Below are positions 27,362 through 37,101 of a stretch of DNA of 64,000 nucleotides, in pieces (within the stretch, counting starts at the first letter, position 1; the number at the start of each line of letters is the position of its first letter). A program made the translations under genes and the position numbers. A model generated the notes under the pieces. That model was not told the DNA's origin. It saw nothing but the letters and a program-made list of their open reading frames with translations, and ran no database searches. This DNA comes from Macquaria australasica (Eukaryota > Chordata > Actinopteri > Centrarchiformes > Percichthyidae): NCBI GenBank assembly GCA_005408345.1, contig SEMN01000409.1, forward strand, positions 372,001 through 436,000, in the 5' to 3' direction.

Positions 27362-27403
<42 letters not shown>
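27362..27403. repeat. CT microsatellite
   Basis: Twenty-one TC units without interruption. Confidence 0.95.
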
Positions 27404-27407
<4 letters not shown>

Positions 27408-27669
27408 ATTACACACACCAAAAACTAGCTGGACATGTGCAAAGGCAAAGTCAGTAACAAATGAAATGCATCCTTATATATACATATACAAGTCTACTGC
27501 CAATAAATATTGGTATGCAGTGTCTTGCTGCCCTCTCTGGTTGAAAGTTTCAAGCCTGTTGCACCTGTAAGCACACCCAATAGTGATGTCACAGGGTCTT
27601 GGAGTATACCTTTAGCGAGATGAGAAGTTAAACCACTGGAGGTCAGCAAAGATTTGCAGGGGGTGTTAA

Positions 27670-28098
27670 AGCTGGGGTAGGCAGTATTTTTTTTTTTTGG
27701 CGTCATTGGGCAAAAATGTCATATTAACCGTGCAGCATATTGTAAATTAGGTGGTCTGAGAAAAAAACTCTACCTCAGCCCCTTCACTTGGCTCTGTTTT
27801 CAGGCTTCAAAAAATCTAGCCTGTGACGGGAGACTTTGGCCAATCGCAGGTTATTTCCGAGAGACGGTGCGTTTATATTGGCTGAGCTACAAGAGCAGAT
27901 GCCTGTGCGGAAAATCCTGCAACTTGTGATAAATTTCCTCCTTTACCTCCTTTACCTACAGAGGGTATAGAACAAAACAACACTTCCCGGCTCCACACGG
28001 AGTTTCGGGCTCAATATTTTCTATGCCATGACGCTCGTATCGACGTGGCAAAGAGGCATGATGACAAACAGTGGGGAATAACTTTTGAGACGGGACAG

Positions 28099-28129
<31 letters not shown>

Positions 28130-28438
28130 AGCCTCTCTTCCCGCTGCTGGACGGCGTTGCAGCTGCCTCTGAAGCTTGGGGCGCTCTGCTCTTCGGTCGA
28201 AAACGCTGGAGGGGCGTCTTTGAGAAGACAAGTCATGGTGGGAGAGACCGGGGTCTCGCTGAGGCTCACGCCGTGGAGCGTGAGTCCTACGAGGGATGCG
28301 GTTTTGCAGGGCAACTGATTCCTTCTGCTGCCAGTCAAAGTTGTGGGTTTGGTGGGAGGGGCTTAGCGGAGTGATACGAGGCAGCAGAGAGATGTGGAAG
28401 GTTTTGCATAGGTTGCACAGATTTTGCCTACCCCAGCT
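27670..28438. mobile_element. Inverted-repeat DNA transposon flanked by TTAA
   Basis: TTAAAGCTGGGGTAGGCA at 27666-27683 is matched by its exact inverse complement ending at 28442. TTAA on both sides fits a piggyBac-type target duplication, although the palindrome makes a TTA duplication equally possible. The 770-base interior has a GT repeat (28099-28126) and a GC-richer block but no transposase. Confidence 0.75.
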
Positions 28439-28442
28439 TTAA

Positions 28443-29090
28443 GTTACTCGATAAGAAGCTCCAGAATCTGCAGGAGGAACCAACATCAACATGTTTTATT
28501 TAAGTTTTTATTGTTTTTGTTCATTTTTAAACCCATTTTTTTATCACGAACACTGATGTTCTTGTTAGTGTGTGGTCCTCGAGGGACTGTGTGTTCCATT
28601 AGCAGATGTCCACACAGACCTAAGGGCCAGATGGCCTTGGGGCTCCTTTATGGATCATGAAGGTGAGAGAGAGAGAGAGATGCATTGTGTTGAAGGACAC
28701 AATGCAAGGAGTGTCCCACAGTTTAATTGTGAATGTGAGGAGCCATTTTGACCTTTTCTGCTGCTGTCTTTAAGTGCCCTTCAGCAGCATAGAAAGATGG
28801 GGACAGATTGCAGCTACTTCAGATGATTAAAAAAAAAGCTTATACCTCCTAAAGGCTCTGAAGCAATACATGTGTTTGTGGGTTACACTGCTGGTCAAAT
28901 AGCTGGTATGTCCATCCATTTTCTATACCGCTTATCCTAGCTGGTATGTGATGACACCAAAATCATCAATTGGCTCTGTTGTAGTTTTGTAGTACAAGTT
29001 AAATTTTTGTGTGTACTCTTCTAGGGAGCGCCTGAACACTGAGCATTAGATTTTAGGAACCCACATCCAGAAATAGCAGAGTTTCTCATA
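28443..29090. other. Non-coding stretch
   Basis: The short piece at 28909-28937 (CCATCCATTTTCTATACCGC) is a common fish SINE-like fragment. Otherwise I see nothing. Confidence 0.45.
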
Positions 29091-29624
29091 CCCCTTTTCC
29101 ACCAACATGAAACAGGTTTTGTTCCAGTTCGCACACCTAATTTTGAGCCATTCGGAGCATTTCCACCAAAAATAAATTGGTTCAGAACCCGAAAAGTTGG
29201 TTCCCAGCTGGAACCAAAAAATAGCAGGTTTTCCTTGACCTGAAGTGCGAACTGTGACAACATCAGTGGGTGTGTCATAATCTACAGGTTGGAAAGAGAG
29301 GATGGAGAAGGCAACAATGGTCAATAGTAATAGTGTTCTTCATCTTCTTATCATTAATAGTTGGTCCATGCTTGTTTTTTGGATAAAAACAAATATCTGT
29401 AATAACAGAAGATGAATAAACTTGCAGGTAATCAATGTGATCCGCTATCTTGTTACTACCTTTGTGCATTGTGCAACGCCCTCCGTTGATGGCGCATCCT
29501 TGATTACAATGGTTTCGCTCAAAACTGGCGGAAACGTGGGCTGGTTCCTTAGATAGCACCAAGGTGCCAAGAATCCTGAACGGAACCTGTTCAAGAACCA
29601 GGACTAATTTGGTGGAAAAAGGGG
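29091..29624. mobile_element. MITE-like element with CCCCTTTTCCACC ends
   Basis: The left end CCCCTTTTCCACCAA and the inverted right end CCCCTTTTTCCACCAA are near-identical. Subterminal GGTTCxxGAACC-type words recur on both sides. The 534-base interior is non-coding. A hAT-like origin is plausible but no 8-bp duplication is clear. Confidence 0.65.
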
Positions 29625-32092
29625 ATCAGTGTCAGTGGTAGACTCAGGCAGGATGTCTCAGACGATTTCACCCTCTAACTGTGGAAGAAGTTGCAGACAT
29701 GGCCACCATGTGACTATTAGTCAATGATGTTTGAACCAGCCTAATGAAGGTATTTTTCTCCACACTAAAGCAGGTTTTATTAACCTGAGACTTATATTAG
29801 CAGGCGATACAGGGCGAGAGCTGCACATTCTCTAATTGTTATCCTAGGCTGTGTTTCTGCTTCCTATTAGACACAGACAGAGAAAACAGATTGGTGGGCA
29901 CTGCAAGGACAGCAAAACAGGCACAGTCTGAGCCAGGCTTACACTTACCCCACGGGGACGGCCACAGAGATTCAGTCTGCTATCAGAAGTAAATGTTCAG
30001 AGCCTAAAGAAATGACAGTTTGACAGGAATTCAAGAGGGACCATTTCTGTTTTTGATTCATCTTCAGCAAGGTTTCGCTGCTGAAAAACTGAACTTGAGG
30101 GGAAATTATTCCGTTACCATAAAAAAATCAGTGCAGTGGCATATGTGTTATGTGATATTTTGACATTCTGCTACATCACAAACAATATATTTTCAATTTA
30201 TCTCACCATGTAATGTTTTCTTACTAATTACTGTTCTGTGTACTCTAGCTATGTCTTGAGACAGAGATCAGACAGAGAAAGTTATTGGTTGTAACTCTAA
30301 AGGTGAGATTGTATGAGTTATGTTCAGAATTGGCATGAAAAAAATCTACTCCTTCTCTAGCTGTAGCATCAGTGTCTGTGTCACTCTCCTCTCCTTCTCT
30401 TTGCATTGCTTTTGTTCTCTTAGTGCCTTGCTTTGCATCCAGATCCTTGAATTCCACTCAGTGAGATCCTCATCGCCAGTTAACACATCTTGTTTGTAAG
30501 AATCTGTTGCAATGTGAGTAAAAAAAGAAAACATCAGTGTCTAAGAATTTTAAAGAGAGATGGGACTTAACTTTGTAATTTTTGTGATGACCATTTATGA
30601 TGAGTTTTCAACTTATTGCTGTTCCCTGTACCATATTCACAGGGTTCCAACCTGGAATTTTAGACTAGACATCTGGAAACGGAACAACATAAAATGTCCT
30701 GCATAATGTTTTGTGTACTTTTCTTTCACCAAGGGCTGATAGGGCTACCAGGCTACACATTATAAAATATTCAATTTCCTCTCCAAAATAAAAGATTCTA
30801 GGAATATCAAATACTCTGTAAGTAAAATTAGAGCTATCCTACAACAGATATGAAAAACAGTATTAGCAGAATTCAGCATGCAGGCCTGCAGTGGTGGTAT
30901 TAGCCAAAGTGTTTCAGTACTTCAGTGAACAGCTAAGTGTCACACATTTATTTCAGCAAAATATCTAATGTGCGTTCTGCCGGTGATAAGCACTGAGCTG
31001 AATGTACTCTATAGTACTCTGTGATGCATAGACAGCGAGGGGTCATTTAGAGTTACGTGATACATTGCTTTCTTCTTCCTATTTCTGTCTCTTTTCTATC
31101 TCTGTCTGTCTGCCTCCCTCTCTATTTTATTTAATCTCCCTGCCTTCTCTGTCTTTTTCCGTGTCCTGCTTTTACTCTTCCTCTTGAGCACTCGTTCTCT
31201 TCCTTTCTCATGGTTTTTATATCAGATTTACATCCCCTTCCTGTTTTATTCTTCCAGTGCTGTACCTTTCCCTTCACTCTCAGCAGTTTATGTGAGAGTT
31301 CAGACTGACAGTGATGTGTGTGTGTGTTTGACTCAGTGAAGTCAGTCAGGCCTTGTGGTGCATGGAGAATTGTAATCCTTCTTTATATTGAGTGAATCAA
31401 AGGCGATAAAGTGGGGTTATCTCCTGGGACAGACCATCAGATTTGGCTGTGAGCAGAGAAGGGGTGACAGTACATGTGTTGAGGTGATACATACAGATAA
31501 AGAAGGGCCCTCAGTGGTCTTTTGGTTAACACAAAACAAGACAATAGGGACTCAACAATCTCAAAAAATCCAAATAAACCTAGTTAAGAATTATGTGCCC
31601 ACGATAGCTCCTTTTAAGGTCCTATTTTACTGTAGGAACTCTTTTCCTCTATGGATATTAGCAAAGATGGTTAATGAAACATTATTAATGTATGATGTTC
31701 ATTCTTGACATTGGAAATAGTAGTTTGACAAAAACCCAAGGTCCACCTACTAGCTTTTTCCAGAGCTTTCAACCTCATCTTTTGGTCTACATCAGCAGAT
31801 GGAGGTTGCTCAATTGTCAGTGAGTTATGTCACATGATGACAACATACTTAAGCCATGTAGTGTAGTAAGTGGACCTTGAGTTGAGATTTGTTGTCATAT
31901 TATTAAAGTTCTGTCTGAGTGTTGACCTACCAATTCACAGACAATTTGAAAGAAGGTGTTTGGACTGACCTTTTGTTCAGGACATATTGATTGTAACTGT
32001 TTGCGTTTCTACTTGTTTTCATAACTGAATAGAAGGCAGAATAAATGGAATACTGCTTGACTGCAGTAAGAGAGACCACTGGGGGACAATTA
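29625..32092. other. Non-coding stretch
   Basis: Pyrimidine-rich tract at about 31070-31260 (TCTCTTTTCTATCTCTGTC type). No gene or clear transposon. Confidence 0.45.
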
Positions 32093-32098
32093 GGTGTT

Positions 32099-32546
32099 GT
32101 TGTGAAGTGCCATCAACGCAGCAGGGAGAGGAAGGACCCAAACACAGACAGATGTAGGCAGGGAGGCAGAAGAAGTCCAAAGACTTATTAATCCAAAATA
32201 AACTCACAAAAAACCACAGGAACAGACACGCAGGGGAACACCAGGAACACTACACAAAGAGACAACTAGAAACATCCGGAATATCCACATTAAGGAACCA
32301 CAGGGAATCACAAGTCAATGACACAACACTGACCAAAGGAACCCGTAAATATAGGGAGGGAGTGACTAGGAAAACAGAAACAGGTGAGTAACGAGACACA
32401 GGTGAACCTAATCAACACTGGCGGGAAAACAGACAATGACAGGAAGTAAAGGGCACACGAACACAAGACCAGGGATTTCAAAATAAAAACAGGAAACAAG
32501 ACAAAACACACAGAGTCCAGACAAGAGTCCTTTGTGGACCATGACA
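32099..32546 (-). mobile_element. LTR-like repeat with 6-bp flanking duplication
   Basis: Read on the - strand it begins TGTCATGGTCC, has TATA-like CCCTATATTTACG and a late AATAAG, and ends CTTCACAAC. GGTGTT at 32093-32098 and 32547-32552 forms a direct duplication of the target. Same family as 26297-26622 in the opposite orientation. It has no coding content. Solo LTR is my first reading; a retroposon with an AAC tail is the alternative, since the duplication places the end after AAC rather than CA. Confidence 0.6.
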
Positions 32547-32850
32547 GGTGTTTGATAAAAAGATGTACCAGTTTTAACTTATGGAATGCTATTGTTAGCT
32601 CAGTAGTCATGCTAGCTTCAGCAGCTTATTCTTTTGTCCCTGCAAAGTACACCTTTCACTGTTGCCTGTTTTCTATGACACAAAACTTAAGATTGCCTTA
32701 CCAGTCCAGTTTGACCACACCTTAAACTAGGAAATATATCACAACTGGACTCATTCTTGATTGTCCTGCTTAGCAGGTCTGTCACAAAAAAGATGTCACT
32801 GAGGACGGTTAACGTGTCCCAAGCTCCTTCTCAAATTTACATTCAGCATC

Positions 32851-33335
32851 TTGGTCAGGCTGAGGAAACGTGCAAACTGGCCCCCTTTACCAAGTATTCT
32901 TCTAGCAAATGTCCAGTCACTGTATAATAAGCTGAATGAACTCAGGAGCAGGATGGCTTTTCAACATGACACAAAGAACTGTAACGTTATGGTTTTCACT
33001 GAGACTTGGCTCGACCCTTTGATCCCGGACTCGGCCATTGTTCCAGAGGGGGTCACCATTCACCACTAGGACCAGACAATACAATCGGGGAAGTGCAAGT
33101 GGGGAGGTGTCTGCTTCATGATTAACAAGCAGTGGTGCTCAGATGTGGAGATAATGTCTACGGGCTGTTGTCCTAACCTAATTAGACTAATTAGATTTTG
33201 TTCCACTTATGTGATTTTTCTGTATGCTTATTTCTTATTTCTGTAAGTTGAAGGGAGCCTGAGATCTAAGAATTTCATTGCCAATGACTGCTTCACTGTA
33301 ATTGTTGTGTACATGACAATAAAAACCCAGTGAAG
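32851..33335 (+). pseudogene. Internally deleted LINE: endonuclease start joined to 3' tail
   Basis: The bases 32851-33070 encode LRKRANWPPLPSILLANVQS, NKLNELRSRM and VMVFTETWLDPLIPDSAI, the first part of an AP-type endonuclease. Past a stop at 33067 the frame shifts to GKCKWGGVCFMINKQWC. By about 33180 it jumps to a LINE 3' end (GGGAGCCTGAGATCTAAG, AATTTCATTGCC, GTACATGACAATAAAAACCC). The reverse transcriptase is wholly missing. The clade is CR1/Rex-like by memory. Confidence 0.7.
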
Positions 33336-34695
33336 CAATAATTCATAGAAACACTACAGTGTTGCAAAGAGCCATAATGCTCTAATGCAACATGGAGCAT
33401 ATATAAACATGTTCAAACACTCCATTCCTTTGAATTCACAAATGAGAAGTCAGGCACACTAGGGGCTTTATCAGGGGCCATTAAGACCTGCAGTGTAATT
33501 TAGAGGTCAAGGACAAAAATGAAGCCTTTGGTCTCCAATTCATTCAGTAGATTCCATTTATTACTGAAACATATTAATTTGCAAAGAACACCACCGCCGT
33601 TGTGTATATTTAAACAAAATGATGAAAAGTGGATAAAATTGGACCATGTATTGTCACCAGCATGTGACAAGCTGAGTCGCAGGTGACGCCATCAGCCGGC
33701 TTGAGTCGAGATGAGACTGGCCAGGTTACACCACTGCAACTTTTACCTACAACGTTCGAAAATGGTTTGGTCTCATTGCGAATCTTTGGTCTGAACTGGC
33801 CTTAAGGATTCAAGAACTCTCTGACTGAATGTCAACCAGCAATTTCTTAGAATCGTATCTGGTTCTTTACTACATATATTAAAGGGTTCTTCATAGAATA
33901 CATTTTGGACCTAATCTGGAAACAGACCTACATGAAACCAATGGGTAAACAGTTAGAACTGGATCTAAATAAACCCAAGTATATAAATACCTGATCCAAA
34001 ATGTTGTCAAAAAACACACTCAAACACCAACACTTGCTACACCAAGATGTGCCACCAAATAACAAGCAGCCGCGGTCAAAAACAGTAACAGTACATGTCT
34101 TGAGAATCAATGTAGACAATCTGTCGTGCCTCAGTAACAAAAGTTTCTTTTGTAATGATTATGATGCACTACGTTATCAGAGCTGATAGCAAGTAGGCTT
34201 GGTTCCACTGGGGTATTAGATGTATTGACACAGGACCCTACCAGGACTGGATAAGACTAATTATAATTTGGATCCAGCTTGACTCGAGTCCCGGGTTACT
34301 AGGACACATTGACCTCTTGACCCATGGACCTATGAAGACCTCGACCTTGTAGAACCTTGAACTATGCGTGAAGCTTACAGAACCTTTCCAGAAGAATTCT
34401 CCAAAATGGATACTGTCATGGTGCAAGCCCGAATAACCATTTCCAATGCACTGTAAAGAGACATTTGTGTTAAGAGTGAACCTTGGAAATATTGGATTGC
34501 CTGTAACAGAAAACATTTTCAAGGCAACGTTTTCCACACAGCCCTCAGTTGAATAAATGCTTGTTTGCTATTTGCTTTCAAACCTTGAATTTTTTTGGTG
34601 CATTAAAAAAGGATTCTGTCCTTTCCACATCTCAGGTTTGTTTACTTCGGTCTCATGGTGAGGATGGGAACCTTAACAAAATTAGAACTAGTTTT
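33336..34695. other. Non-coding stretch
   Basis: The piece 33664-33805 (ending TTTGGTCTGAACTGGCCTTA) looks like one end of a DNA transposon, but I could not find its partner end. No gene. Confidence 0.4.
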
Positions 34696-34920
34696 TCGAG
34701 GCAGATGACCGCCCACCTAGAGCCTGGCTCTGCTCGAGGTTTCTACCTGTTAAAAGGGAGTTTTTCCTTGCCACTGTCGCATAGTGCTTGCTCATGGTGG
34801 GAACTGTTGGGTCTCTGTAAATATAAAGAGTCGGTCTAGACCTGCTCTACTCAAAAAAGTGCCCTGAGATAACTTTGTTATGATATGGCGCTATATAAAT
34901 AAAACTGAATTGAATTGAAT
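34696..34920 (+). mobile_element. 5'-truncated L2 LINE, 3' end only
   Basis: Nearly identical to the inverted 58765-59000 segment: TCGAGGCAGATGACCGCCC, GGGAGTTTTTCCTTGCCAC, TATGGCGCTATATAAATAA, then an AATTG-type tail. The close match suggests recent L2 activity. Confidence 0.9.
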
Positions 34921-36186
34921 TTTACTGCAGTATCATTCATTGACAGTCTTAACTTCTCAGCTCCACCACACATGTCCCCACAGGTTTGATGTCAGTTTGG
35001 TGGAATCATATGAAGGGAGTTTGTGACTTGTTTATTTTGGGGTTGTGTTATGAATGAATTTGGGAACTCAAAAGGTATCATGCAATTGCATATGATAGGT
35101 GAACGTTTCTAAAAGTGTTCTTTACAGCTCTAATAATGGTCCTGTTGCAATAAAAAGACTTTCTTGTACTACATGCACTGTAACCTTTTTTATAGAGTCC
35201 CAAATGGATGGAGAGACTGTTACGAGAGAGAGGGAGGGAGAGAAAGCTAGACTGAGACTAGATTTGAAACTCAGTAGTTGTGTCACATGTTGGTTGGGAG
35301 CTATTCCTTTTACAAAGCTTAATTTTTGCTTTCTATTAATCCAGTTGTAACTGTTTTTTTTTTTTACGTTCAGTTTTGACATAAAAGCCTCCAAATGTGT
35401 AATTACAGATAATAGAAGAACCTTTTTTGGTGCCATGAAAAACCTCTTTGCTAACCAGTTAAAAATGTAGTATTCTATTAACAGAGCCTTTTTCTAAAAG
35501 ATGGATATTTAATTTATTACTGCTCCATACATTTACTCTACACAGGGTTCCCACTCAGTCCTGGAAAACTCTGAAATTAACTGATTAGTCTTACACCTGG
35601 AAACAAGAAAAATTAAAGAAAGTCCCTAAAAAAACTATTGTCATGCTTCATGTATTTTTCTTTTAGCAGGACTAGATAAAGTTTAAATGGTGGTTATACC
35701 ATTGTGGTTACATGAGTATTTTGACTCATTATTTTTGATACATTGTAAATTGATCTTAGGTCTCCACAAAGTTTTGAAAGACTTGCAGTACAAGGAACTT
35801 ATGTGGTGTGTGTGTGCGTGTGTTGGGGGTGGGAGGGGCTTGACGATTGGGAAAATATGTAGTTGAACAAAATGTATCTTATTTATTTGGGAACAATACA
35901 GAAACAAGGGTACTCTGATGCTGGCAAGGCTATCAAAATTCAGATTATCAAGATTTATTCACAAAGCGAAACCACGTGTAGTTTAAGATGGACACAGTTT
36001 GGAAAGGAAAGGAAATTTTGACAGGAAAAAATTGGCTGCCAATGGGAGACATGACCAAAACCAAAAAAAAGCTTGGGAAACACTGCTCTACAGTATAATC
36101 TGTCTGTGTCATGAAAATGTCTTTCAACCATAACCAGACATCATTGAAGAACCCCACTGAAATAGCAGAGCTAGCAAGCTTCACTC
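34921..36186. other. Non-coding stretch
   Basis: No gene and no clear transposon. A short GTGTGTG tract lies at about 35800-35825. Confidence 0.45.
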
Positions 36187-36189
36187 TTA

Positions 36190-36682
36190 GGCTACATCCA
36201 CACTACTACATTTTTGTTTTAAAACGCATAACTTTTGCTACGTTTACACCTAGCGTCCACACTACTCTGGCGTTTTACAACCCCTAAAATGGAGACATTT
36301 TAAAATGCTGCTGACCCTGTTTTAGTTTGAAAACTTCAGATTGCGTTTTAGTGAGACATCAGCCTTGACTACCGGCGGTTAATTCAACATTAATAATGAA
36401 TTACAACACTTACTTTCAGTAACAGTTCCACCTGGTCGTCGGTCCAAGTACAGAAATCTCTGCTCTTACTTTCCACCATTGCTGTTCTTTGTTCGTAGTA
36501 TTTTCTGCTACTAAGCAACCAGCCGCAGAGTAGACAATCTGCTTCCTGTTTATGGTCATGTGATATGCGTTTCCAGGTGTGTAGTGTGGACAGAGATTAT
36601 TTCTAAAACGGTGATAAAACACTCGTGTGTACGGAGATCGTACGCTGTTTTAAAACAAAACCGTAGTAGTGTGGATGTAGCC
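36190..36682. mobile_element. PIF/Harbinger-like deletion derivative
   Basis: The terminal inverted repeat GGCTACATCCACACTACTAC is perfect over 20 bases at both ends, and GTTTTAAAAC words follow inside. TTA flanks each side (36187-36189 and 36683-36685), the usual 3-bp Harbinger duplication. The interior keeps one coding exon, described separately. It sits about 210 bases upstream of the cntn2 acceptor at 36893. Confidence 0.75.
36414..36479 (-). pseudogene. First exon of a transposon Myb/MADF-like protein
   Basis: An ATG at 36479 opens 22 codons containing SKSRDFCTWTDDQVELLLK and ends at a GTAAGT donor at 36413. The WTDDxVELLL motif is familiar from Myb/SANT- or MADF-like proteins of fish Harbinger-type elements. 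No second exon is present, so this is a relic of the parent element. The assignment is from motif memory. Confidence 0.5.
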
Positions 36683-36893
36683 TTAATGTAATGAGAAGGT
36701 CTCATGTTGGCACCTACTTGGGTTAGATATGAAATAACATTTAATTTCCCGTACAGTTTGATAATTGGCTGATTAAAGAATGAAGAAAGAGAATAACAAC
36801 CTGAAAGGAAAGATGTATTAATGTTTTCTGGAGCTTATGTAGAGTTATAGGAGTTTTCATGTTAGTAATCTTGTTCTTCTTTGTTCTGCACAG

Positions 36894-36990
36894 GTCCAGG
36901 TTGTCTCATCTTTCTGTGTGATAAGGTGAACAGGTTTTGATCCCAGCTCCCGATCTGTGTGTGATCCTGTTGTAATCCATCTGCAACCAG
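36894..36990 (+). other. cntn2: Probable 5' UTR part of the start-codon exon of cntn2
   Basis: A pyrimidine-rich tract ending in CACAG at 36893 looks like a 3' splice site. It is followed by 97 bases with no upstream ATG before the ATGATG at 36991. In other vertebrate contactin genes the start codon lies in an exon preceded by a non-coding exon. The splice site is seen; its use is inferred. Confidence 0.55.
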
Positions 36991-37051
36991 ATGATGGAGC
37001 GCTTGCTGTTTCTGCTGGTGCTCAGCTCAGTGGCCCTGAAGGAGGTTGTTG
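36991..37051 (+). CDS. cntn2: cntn2 coding exon 1: signal peptide
   Basis: Starts with two Met codons, then basic Glu-Arg and a run of Leu, Phe and Val (LLFLLVL) that makes a signal-peptide core. It ends at a GTAAGT donor in phase 1. The second ATG at 36994 could equally be used. A CA repeat begins 15 bases into the intron. Confidence 0.88.
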
Positions 37052-37064
37052 GTAAGTTGCACTT

Positions 37065-37101
<37 letters not shown>

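Larger units (their letters stand above)
26623..27665. other. Non-coding stretch
   Basis: It contains GT/GA and CT microsatellites and no recognisable gene. Confidence 0.5.

Noticed and set aside
27362..27403. Possible CRISPR-like or functional tandem array
   Set aside because: It is a plain dinucleotide microsatellite; no spaced direct repeats occur anywhere in the window.
33664..33805. Possible transposon ending TTTGGTCTGAACTGGCCTTA
   Set aside because: I could not find a matching inverted end on the left, so it is not listed as an element.
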